From: BACL27 sp964203235
GTDB taxonomy: Bacteria > Actinomycetota > Acidimicrobiia > Acidimicrobiales > Ilumatobacteraceae
Direction: 5' to 3'
Assembly: GCA_964203235.1 (NCBI GenBank)
Contig: CAXNLE010000002.1
Span: forward strand, 930,001 to 994,000
Length of the DNA stretch: 64,000 nt
Both the position numbers and the translations under genes were made by a program. Under the pieces are notes generated by a model, which was not told where the DNA came from, ran no database searches, and saw only the letters and a list, made by a program, of their open reading frames with translations. Positions 7,388 through 16,273 of this stretch are shown in pieces. How positions within the stretch are numbered: the stretch's first letter is position 1; the number at the start of each line of letters is the position of its first letter.

Positions 7388-8587
7388 ATGACTGGCCGCC
7401 GAGTGCCGCCCCCGACCCCAGCAGAGGTGACCAATCTGTTGCGCGCGGTTATTGACCCAGAACTTGGCGACAACATCGTTGATTTAGGTATGGCTACTGG
7501 TGTCACAGTTTCTGATGAAGGCCTCGTCACGATCGGTGTGAAATTGACAATTAAAGGCTGCCCATTACGTGTGCAAATAAAAAATGATGTTGAATCGCGA
7601 GTCACGACTCACCCTGGCGTAACGAAAGTAAAAATCGAGTGGGGCGAAATGGATGCTGAAGAGCGCACTGCGGTTATGACTCGCGCCAGATGGAACGCTA
7701 AAGAAAATGCTCCGGCGACGCAGATACCGCTCAACACAAGAATTTTGGCAATCGCAAGTGGCAAAGGTGGAGTTGGAAAGAGTTCGGTAACGGTCAATCT
7801 TGCTGCCGCGCTTGCAAATCAAGGGCACACTGTTGGTGTTTTAGATGCAGACATCTGGGGATTTTCGGTGCCGCGAATGCTAAATATGTCCGATCGTCTC
7901 GAGGCGAAACTATTTGATGGCAGCGACAAACCAAGAATGATCCCCAATGAGCGAATTGTTGGCAAGGGTTTACTAAAAGTTGTCAGCACTGGCATGCTTG
8001 TCGAAGATGAAAGTACTGCGTTGATGTGGCGCGGACTGATGCTGACAAAAGCAGTTGAGCAGTTTTTGAAAGATGTGCACTGGGGCGATCTGGATTATTT
8101 GTTAATTGATATGCCACCAGGTACCGGTGATGTGCAAATGGGCTTGGCTCGAATGCTGCCTCGAGCAGATTTGATTATCGTCACAACGCCCGCCGTGTCG
8201 GCACAGAAAGTTGCGATTCGTGCCGCAGATATGGCGCGAAGAAGTTTCCTGCGCATCGCTGGCGTGATTGAAAACATGAGCACGTTCACTTGCGAACACG
8301 GAACGAGTTATCCGTTGTTTGGTTCAGGTGGTGGACAAAATTTGGCTACCGAAATTGGTTCAGAGTTACTCGGTCAAATTCCGATTGAAAGTGTGGTCAG
8401 CCATGGCAGTGACAACGGCGAACCAGTTGCGATTTCTGGATCAGGATTCGCTGCTGACGCGTTTCGTGATATTGCAAAAAAAATTATTGCGCAAACTGTT
8501 CCGGTCAATGAGATGGCTGGATGTTCGGCTCGACTGCTTGAATCTGTTGCGCTCGCACTCGGCGAAAAATCAAAAAGGTTAGACTGA
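7388..8587 (+). CDS. mrp: Mrp/NBP35-type P-loop ATPase, Fe-S cluster carrier
   Basis: 399 residues. An N-terminal MIP18/DUF59 domain (VIDPELGDNIVDLGM...GCPLRVQI) is followed by the ATPase with a deviant Walker A, SGKGGVGKSS, at about 124-133, and DADIWGFSVPRML. The segment that carries CxxC in many Mrp proteins reads FTCEHG here, with one Cys only; actinobacterial versions often lack the pair. TAGTTT at 7375-7380 ends 7 nt before the ATG. The next gene starts 4 nt after the stop. Confidence 0.88.
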   Translation: MTGRRVPPPTPAEVTNLLRAVIDPELGDNIVDLGMATGVTVSDEGLVTIGVKLTIKGCPLRVQIKNDVESRVTTHPGVTKVKIEWGEMDAEERTAVMTRARWNAKENAPATQIPLNTRILAIASGKGGVGKSSVTVNLAAALANQGHTVGVLDADIWGFSVPRMLNMSDRLEAKLFDGSDKPRMIPNERIVGKGLLKVVSTGMLVEDESTALMWRGLMLTKAVEQFLKDVHWGDLDYLLIDMPPGTGDVQMGLARMLPRADLIIVTTPAVSAQKVAIRAADMARRSFLRIAGVIENMSTFTCEHGTSYPLFGSGGGQNLATEIGSELLGQIPIESVVSHGSDNGEPVAISGSGFAADAFRDIAKKIIAQTVPVNEMAGCSARLLESVALALGEKSKRLD

Positions 8588-8591
8588 CGAC

Positions 8592-9428
8592 GTGGGATTA
8601 GTCGCAATACGCCGTCGAATTTGGCGACCAATCTATGCAAAGACTCAACCAATCATTAAGTCATTTCGTCGCTGGAGAATCTCAAAGTTTTCTCAAAGCG
8701 AAACCGAAGCAGAGCAGTCAGAGAGATTCAAAGTCTTGGGTCTTGACTGGAGAGAATCTCGAAAAGGTGTCGAGAAACTTTTAGGAAAGAATTTAGATAT
8801 CTTCTCTCATAGATCTGAACACTATGAGTTATTGTTTGCGATTTCACAGGTTCATAAGCCAAAAAGAATTCTTGAAATTGGAACTGCTACGGGAGACTTT
8901 TCAGTCTTTCTTGCGACTATTTTTCCCGATGCAAAGATTGAGACTATTGATCTTTCTCGTCTGGATAATCGATTTTGGAACGCCACATCAGATTTGGTTA
9001 CGACGAATGATTGGGCAGTTTCAAAAACTGATCTTGAAGAGCGAGATGCCAGATTAAGCAGTTTTTCGAATATTGAATTTCGTGAACTCAATTCTCTTGC
9101 ACTTACATTCCAAGAAAGTAAAAAGTATGACTTGATTTGGGTTGATGGAGATCACACCTACCCGGTCGTGAGTGTCGATATTGCCAATGCCTTGCGACTT
9201 TTGGAAGTTGGCGGAACTCTTGTTGCTGATGACATCTATGAAGTAGCTCAGAGGCGCCGTGAATCGGGTAATCGGGAGTCTCATGAAACTCTTGTTCAGT
9301 TTCAAAAAGCTGGACTAATTCAGTTTAATTTGGTTTTGAAGAGATTGTTCCCAGAGCCTTATTACAACAAAAGATCACAAAAATTCATTGCTGTTGCCAC
9401 GCGAAAAAATAATCCAGACACTTTTTAG
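8592..9428 (+). CDS. Class I SAM-dependent methyltransferase (Methyltransf_24-like), AT-rich
   Basis: 278 residues from GTG 8592. After a basic N-terminal region, the Rossmann motif I RILEIGTATGDFSVFLA and acidic motif II KIETIDLS are clear, followed by YDLIWVDGDHTYPVVSVDIANALRLLEVGGTLVADD. This is the pattern of O-methyltransferases acting on small molecules or glycans; the substrate is unknown. Base composition is visibly lower in G+C (lines around 8821-9000 are about 32-38%) than the flanking genes, and AGA codons are frequent, suggesting recent acquisition despite its tight fit behind mrp. Its end overlaps the convergent Nudix gene by 4 bp. Confidence 0.75.
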   Translation: MGLVAIRRRIWRPIYAKTQPIIKSFRRWRISKFSQSETEAEQSERFKVLGLDWRESRKGVEKLLGKNLDIFSHRSEHYELLFAISQVHKPKRILEIGTATGDFSVFLATIFPDAKIETIDLSRLDNRFWNATSDLVTTNDWAVSKTDLEERDARLSSFSNIEFRELNSLALTFQESKKYDLIWVDGDHTYPVVSVDIANALRLLEVGGTLVADDIYEVAQRRRESGNRESHETLVQFQKAGLIQFNLVLKRLFPEPYYNKRSQKFIAVATRKNNPDTF

Positions 9429-10315
9429 TATCCGGGGTCGCCGGGCATGAGGACGCCGATTACTTTGCCGTCACTGTTAGTGCGTAGCTTAGGCAAAATT
9501 GCTACTGGCCTAGAAACTTTCTTTGCTGCGGCGAGTACTTCGTCACTCGTCTTGTGGTTTGCGAGAAACTTCAAGTTTTCTGAAGTCGGCGGAAACATAG
9601 CCAGTTCTCCTCGTGCGAGTTTGTCAAGTGCATCTTGAGGTTGCACCCACAAACTGGCAATTGTTTCTTGCGAATCATGTAACGGTTCTTGAGATTCTGG
9701 TGCACGTGCGACAAAAAAGCGCGTATCAAATCTGCGAGCTTCGCCAACCGGAGTGATCCAATGACTGACATAGTGAATTGAATCAGTTATCAGATGTAAT
9801 TCTTCACTGCGACATAACTCAACCATGCTCAGCGAGAAGTCATGAACTTGCAGCCGCGCTTCGTCGAAGCGATTTACGATCTCAGGTTGATCAAATGCAA
9901 TTATTTGATTCGTTTTAGTGCTGCGTGCCAACAACACACCGGCTTCTTCAAAACACTCACGAATCGCGGCAACCCAGTAAGCCAAACCGCCACTTGGAAT
10001 CTCAAGTAAACCACTTGCATGTTCATCGTCTAAGCCATCACAAAGTTGTTCTAATTCTTCAATGCCATCTGCTTCATCGACTCTTCCACCAGGAAACACA
10101 TACATCCCGCCGGCAAATGCGGCATTTAGCGTGCGTTGCAACATGAAAACTTCAAATTCACCATTTTCAATATCGCGGATCAGCATCACGGTGGCTGCCG
10201 GGCGTAGCGCACTTTTATCTAGCTTGTTTGAATTGTCGAGCGACGAAAAATTGGAGACCGCGTCTGAACTTGTCACATCAATGAGAATACGCATTGGAAG
10301 ACGTTGAAACATCAT
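9425..10315 (-). CDS. Nudix hydrolase, NUDT19-like (interrupted Nudix box)
   Basis: 296 residues if started at ATG 10315; 10294 (MRILIDV) and an upstream start at 10366, which would overlap selA, are alternatives. The Nudix box is split: GGRVDEADG, then about 40 residues, then AAIRECFEEAGVLLA. Such an insertion is characteristic of the NUDT19/RP2 group, which includes acyl-CoA pyrophosphatases. VFMLQRT and YVFPGGR flank the box as expected. The substrate is inferred only from the subgroup. Confidence 0.75.
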   Translation of the reverse strand: MMFQRLPMRILIDVTSSDAVSNFSSLDNSNKLDKSALRPAATVMLIRDIENGEFEVFMLQRTLNAAFAGGMYVFPGGRVDEADGIEELEQLCDGLDDEHASGLLEIPSGGLAYWVAAIRECFEEAGVLLARSTKTNQIIAFDQPEIVNRFDEARLQVHDFSLSMVELCRSEELHLITDSIHYVSHWITPVGEARRFDTRFFVARAPESQEPLHDSQETIASLWVQPQDALDKLARGELAMFPPTSENLKFLANHKTSDEVLAAAKKVSRPVAILPKLRTNSDGKVIGVLMPGDPGY

Positions 10316-10343
10316 CGCCAAATTCGCCGATAGGTTCAAAGCA

Positions 10344-11651
10344 ATGAATCGCGTGTCGGTCGACACCGCGGGGCGCCCACCATCAGTGGATGCACTCGCA
10401 CGAGATCTGGCGAATCGCCATTCTCTGCCACATGCAATTCTCGTAGATTGTGCGCGACGCGCGATCGCTGAAAATTCGGTTTCAAATGTGCAACAACAGG
10501 CCGATCAATTAGCCACTGAATTTTCTCAATCATTATTGCGCGAGGTCGTTAACGCAACTGGAGTTTTGCTGCATACAAACCTTGGTCGTGCGCCAATCGA
10601 GATACACACAACTGATCGTGCATCAAATCTTGAACTAAATATGCGTTCAGGCGAACGCGGTTCACGCCAAAACACAGTCGGAAAATTGCTTGCTCTTCTT
10701 TGTGGCGCCGAGTCGGCGATCGTTGTCAATAATAATGCTGCTGCTGTGTTATTAGTTGTTGCCGCATTGGCAAATGCTCGAGATGTTGCTGTTTCACGAG
10801 GTGAGAGTGTTGAAATTGGCGGTAACTTTCGAATCCCAGAAGTCACCGAGCAATCTGGCGCACGACTTATTGATGTCGGCACCACAAATCGCACTCGTCT
10901 GCGCGATTACAAAAAAGCAATTGAAAAGCGGGGCAATGATATTGCGCTAGTCCTCAAAGTTCACCCGTCGAATTATCGTGTGTCAGGTTTTGTTGAAGAT
11001 ACCCCAATGCGCGAACTATCAACTTTGTCAGTGCCGGTTGTTGCCGACATTGGTTCGGGGTTAATCGATAACACCTGCCCATGGCTTGAAGGTCGCACAC
11101 CTGCGTGGTTAGCCAACGAACCAGCAGCGCGACAAACACTGAGTGATGGCGCGGCACTAGTGATGTTTAGCGGCGACAAGTTATTTGGCGGCCCTCAATG
11201 CGGAGTAATCGCCGGTCGCGCTGATCTTGTTGATGCGTGTGCGCAACATCCACTGGCGCGAGCACTACGACCTGGTTCACTTACCATGATCGCGATGCAA
11301 TCACTAGCACTTTCATATTTAGGACGAACCGTGACAGCCGATGTTGCTTTTTGGAAGATGGCAAATATTGCTGTATCCGAGTTGCAATTGCGTGCCGAAA
11401 AAATAATCAAAGCCGCTCAAGTTGGCGAGGTTTGCTCGCTCGACTCAATACCCGGTGCCGGGTCGGCGCCCGGTGCAACTATTGCTTCAGTTGGTGTTGT
11501 AATCGCTGGTGATCACCTTGCAAAATTACGTAGTCGTCAACTACCAATTATTGCTCGAGTTAAAGATTCAAAAACTTATTTTGATTTACGCACGGTGCGT
11601 AGTGAAGATGACCATTTATTGATTGATGCTTTGCGAAATCTTATTGAATAG
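10344..11651 (+). CDS. selA: L-seryl-tRNA(Sec) selenium transferase
   Basis: 435 residues. A PLP enzyme converting Ser-tRNA(Sec) to Sec-tRNA(Sec) with selenophosphate. Typical blocks include NATGVLLHTNLGRAP, NNNAAAVLL, VGTTNRTRLRDY, KVHPSNYRVSGF, and the PLP-Lys segment MFSGDKLFGGPQCG. TAGGTT (10331-10336) ends 7 nt before the ATG, indicating a leaderless mRNA. selB follows after 8 nt. No selC or selD is seen in this window. Confidence 0.93.
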   Translation: MNRVSVDTAGRPPSVDALARDLANRHSLPHAILVDCARRAIAENSVSNVQQQADQLATEFSQSLLREVVNATGVLLHTNLGRAPIEIHTTDRASNLELNMRSGERGSRQNTVGKLLALLCGAESAIVVNNNAAAVLLVVAALANARDVAVSRGESVEIGGNFRIPEVTEQSGARLIDVGTTNRTRLRDYKKAIEKRGNDIALVLKVHPSNYRVSGFVEDTPMRELSTLSVPVVADIGSGLIDNTCPWLEGRTPAWLANEPAARQTLSDGAALVMFSGDKLFGGPQCGVIAGRADLVDACAQHPLARALRPGSLTMIAMQSLALSYLGRTVTADVAFWKMANIAVSELQLRAEKIIKAAQVGEVCSLDSIPGAGSAPGATIASVGVVIAGDHLAKLRSRQLPIIARVKDSKTYFDLRTVRSEDDHLLIDALRNLIE

Positions 11652-11659
11652 CTAACTCA

Positions 11660-13378
11660 ATGACTGTTATAGCAACTGCTGGCCATGTTGATCACGGCAA
11701 ATCTTCGCTCGTTCGAGCACTAACCGGCACCGACCCAGACAGATGGGAAGAAGAAAAGCGTCGTGGCATGACGATCGATCTGGGCTTTGCCGCCACGGTG
11801 TTGCCGTCTGGTGCTGTCGCAAGTTTTATTGATGTGCCGGGACACATTCGTTTTTTGCGCAACATGTTGGCGGGCGTCGGGGCAATTGATGCGTGTGTTT
11901 TAGTTGTTGATGCCAAAGAAGGCTGGATGCCACAAACCGAGGAACATTTTCAGATTTTAAAACTTCTTGGCGTCGCCTGTGGCGTCGTTGCACTAACAAA
12001 AATAGATTTAATTGACGAGGCATTAGAAAATATTCGCCGTCGTGAAATTGCCGAGCACACGAGCGGATCGTTCTTAGCAAATAGCGAGATAATTGCAACT
12101 TCAGTTACTACGCAACTGGGTCTTGATAAGTTGCGAATAGCGCTAGATGAGCTTGTTGCAGGTGATTCTCTAAAAGATAACTCAATTACAACGCAGCGCC
12201 CGAGATTGTGGATTGATCGCGCATTTACAACAAAAGGTGCTGGCACAGTCGTCACCGGAACTTTGATAGATGGGTCACTACAGGTTGGTGATGAACTAGT
12301 TGTTGTACGAAATCAGCAAAAAGTTCGGATTAGAGAAATTCAACAGCATGAACAGACAGTTACAAAACTTGAGCGTTCACATCGCTGCGCATTGAATCTC
12401 GTTGGTATTTCGCACGAAGAAATTTCTCGTGGTGACGCGCTGATAAATGTACAACAATGGAAACCAACTGCGATGTTTGATGCATCTTTGCGAATAGTTC
12501 CGAGTCTCAAACACCGGGTAACTCGTCGCGGTAGTTATTCGGTTTATATCGGGGCCGGCGAGTTCTCTGCCAAGATTCGTCTGATCGGTGTGCGTGAGTT
12601 GAACGCCGATGAGCAAGGTTGTGTGCGAATTGCGATTGATTCGTCGCTTGCGCTTAAGCCGGGTGATCGTTATATTCTCCGCGAATCCGGTCGACAAGAA
12701 ACAATTGGCGGTGGAGAAGTGCTTGACATTCACCCGATACTTCGTGTTTCACGCGCCAAACCTGATCAGTCACTTGATCGGTTGATTGCAGAACACGGCT
12801 GGATAACTGTCAGTGATTTTGAGTTACTCACAGCGCAGCGACTGCCCGCATTGGTTGGCGAATGGCTGACTACTTCAGAGCTTTACGACGCATTACGAAA
12901 AGACTTGGCGATGCAATTAGCAAAAAACCCGGATGGCATTGAAGTCTCTCGACTCAAAACTCACGAACAAGCGGTTGTTGCAACTTTGCCAGAAGTCGTA
13001 ATTGAAATGGGACGTGCTCGAATCAAAGGTGCCAATTCAATATCTGATCATCCGTATGCAGGATTATTCGCCCATGCCGGAGTAACGCCGCCAGATACCA
13101 AAACACTTGACCGCAATATTATTAGGCAACTCGTGCAGCGCGGATTATTAGTAGATGTTGATGGCACCGTGTTTCACATCACCGCACTAGAAACTGCGCG
13201 ACTGAAAGTAATAGAAATTTTGAATCAGAATCCAAATGGTTTTACTGTCTCGCAATTTCGTGAACATCTTGGGATTACACGCAAGCATGCAGTGCCATTG
13301 CTTGAAGCTTTAGATAGTCGTGGAATCACCAAACGCTTAGATGATTTGCGGGTTGGAGGCGCGCGACTAGCTAGCTAG
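11660..13378 (+). CDS. selB: Selenocysteine-specific translation elongation factor
   Basis: 572 residues. The G domain begins TAGHVDHGKSSLVRAL with switch and G3 motifs RGMTIDLGFA and DVPGHIRFLRNML, and G4 LTKIDL. Beta-barrel domains follow (FTTKGAGTVVTGTL), then C-terminal winged helices (e.g. NGFTVSQFREHLGITRKHAVPLLEALDSRGITKRL) that in SelB bind the SECIS hairpin. It delivers Sec-tRNA to UGA codons on the ribosome. The TAG stop lies inside a CTAG palindrome (13370-13391). Confidence 0.93.
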   Translation: MTVIATAGHVDHGKSSLVRALTGTDPDRWEEEKRRGMTIDLGFAATVLPSGAVASFIDVPGHIRFLRNMLAGVGAIDACVLVVDAKEGWMPQTEEHFQILKLLGVACGVVALTKIDLIDEALENIRRREIAEHTSGSFLANSEIIATSVTTQLGLDKLRIALDELVAGDSLKDNSITTQRPRLWIDRAFTTKGAGTVVTGTLIDGSLQVGDELVVVRNQQKVRIREIQQHEQTVTKLERSHRCALNLVGISHEEISRGDALINVQQWKPTAMFDASLRIVPSLKHRVTRRGSYSVYIGAGEFSAKIRLIGVRELNADEQGCVRIAIDSSLALKPGDRYILRESGRQETIGGGEVLDIHPILRVSRAKPDQSLDRLIAEHGWITVSDFELLTAQRLPALVGEWLTTSELYDALRKDLAMQLAKNPDGIEVSRLKTHEQAVVATLPEVVIEMGRARIKGANSISDHPYAGLFAHAGVTPPDTKTLDRNIIRQLVQRGLLVDVDGTVFHITALETARLKVIEILNQNPNGFTVSQFREHLGITRKHAVPLLEALDSRGITKRLDDLRVGGARLAS

Positions 13379-13391
13379 TTAATTAGCTAGC
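13370..13391. terminator. CTAG/TTAA palindrome between selB and nfeD-like gene
   Basis: GCTAGCTA (13370-13377), GTTAAT (13378-13383) and TAGCTAGC (13384-13391) form an almost perfect 22-bp palindrome that contains the selB stop codon. It separates two convergent genes and may act as a bidirectional terminator; the stem is weak and no long T tract follows, so this is tentative. Confidence 0.35.
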
Positions 13392-13399
13392 GCAAGAAT

Positions 13400-14752
13400 T
13401 TATTTTGGTTTGCGCATCTCGCGATAGTCACGTGCGGCACCTTCGAGTGGTTCAACTTCTAGAGTTACTCCGTCAATTGCGGCAACTTTTAATTCTTGAC
13501 CATCATTAATTGGTGTCGAGCGATTCGTGCGCGCGCGCCAGTTGGCATCGTGAATTCGCACAATTCCAAGTGGATTAATTTCTCCGACTGCAACGCCGAT
13601 ACTTCCGATCATCCACTCACGACCGATCGTTGGCGTGGCAAACCTTGTGCGCACCATTGACGGCATGCCGACAACAAAAGCCAAAGAAATTGCTGCAACA
13701 CCAGAAGCAAGTGTCAGCCAAGAAAGTCGTACATCGCCGCCGTCGCTTGGGCGAAATAGTGTGACGCTAGAAATCGTAAACAGTGCAAGACCTAATCCCG
13801 TAAAAAACCTTGGAATCCCAACTTGCACGTCAATCGCCAGGGCAAACATTGCAATCAACATCAGCACCAGACTTGCTCCGCGCAGTGGCAATGTCGCTAA
13901 CCCGTGACTGCCAAGCACAACACAAATTGCACCAACAACTCCGGCGATGCCGATGCCAGCGGTAAAAAATTCAAATATCAAAAGTGCGAGACCGATGATA
14001 AACAATAAATATGTAACTGGTGGACTTGCCGAAGTATGTAATAAACGCTCAACTAAGCCGAGTTTAAAAAATCTTGTCGTCGCCGCATCGCGTACTAGCT
14101 GCCCATTTTCGTCTTTGGCGTCAACAACCGTGTGCAACGTTTTGCCTTTGATTGTTAGACCGTCTAGCGCCAGCAGCATGTTTCGCAATACAGGAACGCC
14201 TTCGTCGGCTGTCGTAAGTTTTAACGCGCCAAGCTTTTTTGCCTGTTGAGAATTCAAAGTAGAAGTTAATAATTGCGAAGATGCATCACCAAAACTAATT
14301 TTGCCGGCACTAGTCGTAAGTAACTTTCCTGTTTTGCCTATCCTTGTGCCGTCGGCCATCGCCGAAACATCAGCAACAGCCAACAACTGAGCAGCACTTC
14401 CGTAGGCACGGGCGGTCGTTGGCCCTACCCAGACACCAATCGGGAGCTTCGAATTAATAATTTTCTCAAACAATTGCGTCATTCGAGCCGAGGAGACAAC
14501 ACTGCCGTGTGAGTTGACTTGAAAGATGATTGCCTGCGAGTTTGAATTCTCGGCACGATCAATTGCTTGCTCAATGTCATGAGCCACGATTTCGTCAATT
14601 AATCCGTTTACTTCTACGACATCTACGGGGGCCAGATCTATTGCATCATCTTGTGCCCGTGCAGAACCCGCAGAAACAAACATCATCACCGACATCAAAA
14701 CAAGCAGCCCGACTGTTGCGTATGTTCGTTTCTGGCTGACTTGTGTGTGCAA
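13400..14752 (-). CDS. NfeD-type membrane serine protease (long form)
   Basis: 450 residues. Start TTG 14752 is supported by GGAGAG 5 nt upstream. A signal peptide (to about residue 33, SARAQ) precedes a ClpP/SppA-like protease domain with a candidate nucleophile in RAYGSAAQLLAVADVSAM and a possible general-base Lys in GKTGKLL. Several membrane helices follow (VTYLLFIIGLALLIFEFFTAG onward), then a C-terminal OB-like NfeD domain (GREWMIGSIGVAVGEINPLGIVRI...ITLEV-type strands). Such proteins normally pair with a stomatin (SPFH) partner; none is adjacent here. Confidence 0.8.
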   Translation of the reverse strand: MHTQVSQKRTYATVGLLVLMSVMMFVSAGSARAQDDAIDLAPVDVVEVNGLIDEIVAHDIEQAIDRAENSNSQAIIFQVNSHGSVVSSARMTQLFEKIINSKLPIGVWVGPTTARAYGSAAQLLAVADVSAMADGTRIGKTGKLLTTSAGKISFGDASSQLLTSTLNSQQAKKLGALKLTTADEGVPVLRNMLLALDGLTIKGKTLHTVVDAKDENGQLVRDAATTRFFKLGLVERLLHTSASPPVTYLLFIIGLALLIFEFFTAGIGIAGVVGAICVVLGSHGLATLPLRGASLVLMLIAMFALAIDVQVGIPRFFTGLGLALFTISSVTLFRPSDGGDVRLSWLTLASGVAAISLAFVVGMPSMVRTRFATPTIGREWMIGSIGVAVGEINPLGIVRIHDANWRARTNRSTPINDGQELKVAAIDGVTLEVEPLEGAARDYREMRKPK

Positions 14753-14793
14753 TTCACTCTCCGAGTCGTGTGATGAGAAACTTACGCTAACAT

Positions 14794-15198
14794 TTGCGCG
14801 TGCACATTTTGCTTGCTACCGATGCTCAGTGGGTTCTCGACGAAGTTCATTCTGCACTTGGTACACCTGAAACTTCATTCGTTGTGTGTAGCGATGGCCG
14901 CGATGTGCCGCAAGCCATAAAGCAACGTACTCCAGATTTGGCAGTGCTTGATTTACAGAGTGGTTCAATGGGCGCGATGGCAGTGACCATGGATCTGCGT
15001 TTAGATCACAGTGATGGGCGAGCACCACATGTGCCCGTTTTAATGTTGCTTGATCGCCTTGCTGATGTTCATTTGGCTCGGCGCAGTGGCGCGCAAGGCT
15101 GGTTAATTAAACCTCTCGACTCACTACGTTTGCGCCGTGCAGCAAATGCAATTACTGCAGGCGATGTATGGCATGAAGGAATGCCAGTCGAAGTTTAA
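14794..15198 (+). CDS. Stand-alone response-regulator receiver domain
   Basis: 134 residues from TTG 14794; GTG 14800 is an alternative. The probable phospho-acceptor Asp lies in DLAVLDLQSG (about residue 52), and the usual Lys in GWLIKPLDSLRLRR at the end of beta-5. No output domain follows, so it may act through protein contacts. TACGCT at 14783-14788 sits 5 nt before the TTG. No kinase is nearby. Confidence 0.75.
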   Translation: MRVHILLATDAQWVLDEVHSALGTPETSFVVCSDGRDVPQAIKQRTPDLAVLDLQSGSMGAMAVTMDLRLDHSDGRAPHVPVLMLLDRLADVHLARRSGAQGWLIKPLDSLRLRRAANAITAGDVWHEGMPVEV

Positions 15199-15210
15199 AA
15201 TACGACTTAG

Positions 15211-16269
15211 TTAATTTCTTTGGCCGACGATTACCTCGGCGATTTGCAAAGCGTTAAGCGCAGCGCCTTTGCGAAGATTGTCGTTAGAAACAAATAACAC
15301 CAGGCCCTTGTTTCCGTCGATTGAGTGATCTTGACGGATTCGTCCGACGAAACTTGCGTTCTTGCCTGCGGCGTCCAAAGGTGTTGGCACATCCATCAGA
15401 CTCACACCTGCTGCATTTGACAAAATGTTTGTTGCTTCAGCCGGAGTGATCGCACGATCAAATTCAAGAGTGAGTGAGAGTGAGTGACCAGTAAATACTG
15501 GAACGCGCACGCAAGTACCCGATACACGCAAATTTGGAATATGTAAAATTTTTCGACTCTCGTTGCGCAACTTTTTCTCTTCGTCAGTTTCTAACATGCC
15601 ATCGTCTACCAGGGTGCCTGCAAACGGGATCACATTGTTTGAAATCGTTTTTGGAAATTTCACCGCTGGTGGATATGCAATTGCATCACCGCCGTAGGTC
15701 AAGTCTTTTGCATTTGGCGCACCAAGTTTGATTTGGTCATGCAACTCACTGACACCAGAAACTCCCATTCCGCTGACCGCTTGGTATGTGCTGGCAACCA
15801 TTCGCACAAGTCCTGCAGCATCATGCAGTGGCTTGAGTACTGGCATTGCAGCCATTGTCGTGCAATTTGGATTAGCAATGATTCCGAGTTTTGCCTGAGC
15901 GATATCTTCAGGGTTAACCTCTGAAACAATTAGTGGAACATCAGGGTTCATTCGCCACGCAGATGAATTATCAATCACTATTGTTCCACACTTGGCATAA
16001 ATCTCTGCGATTGCTCGTGAAGTAGTGGCCCCTGCAGAAAAAATCGCAATATCTAAATCGCTTGTGTCTGCTGTAGATGCATCTTCAACAGTGATTTTTT
16101 GGCCGTTCCATTCGATGACGCTTCCAGCAGATCTTGCAGACGCAAAAAATCTGACTGTTGATGCCGGAAACTTTCTTTCAACGAGCAATGTCTGCATCAC
16201 ACTGCCGACCATGCCTGTCGCGCCGACAATGCCTATTGAAATGTTTTTATTTGAGATATTTTTTGTCAC
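15211..16269 (-). CDS. asd: Aspartate-semialdehyde dehydrogenase
   Basis: 352 residues from GTG 16269, which clears the upstream methyltransferase stop at 16274; a start at 16290 would overlap it. NADP-binding GIVGATGMVGSVM is at the N-terminus, the catalytic Cys is in NPNCTTMA, and later motifs include TYQAVSGMG and RVPVFTGHSLSLTLEF. It reduces aspartyl phosphate to aspartate semialdehyde for Lys, Met, Thr and DAP synthesis. It is in one minus-strand run with lysC, with an extra methyltransferase gene between them. Confidence 0.92.
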   Translation of the reverse strand: MTKNISNKNISIGIVGATGMVGSVMQTLLVERKFPASTVRFFASARSAGSVIEWNGQKITVEDASTADTSDLDIAIFSAGATTSRAIAEIYAKCGTIVIDNSSAWRMNPDVPLIVSEVNPEDIAQAKLGIIANPNCTTMAAMPVLKPLHDAAGLVRMVASTYQAVSGMGVSGVSELHDQIKLGAPNAKDLTYGGDAIAYPPAVKFPKTISNNVIPFAGTLVDDGMLETDEEKKLRNESRKILHIPNLRVSGTCVRVPVFTGHSLSLTLEFDRAITPAEATNILSNAAGVSLMDVPTPLDAAGKNASFVGRIRQDHSIDGNKGLVLFVSNDNLRKGAALNALQIAEVIVGQRN

Positions 16270-16273
16270 AAAT

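Noticed and set aside
10316..14793. tRNA-Sec (selC) near selA-selB
   Set aside because: No segment with an anticodon TCA loop, long variable arm and 8-bp acceptor stem was found here or in other gaps of the window.
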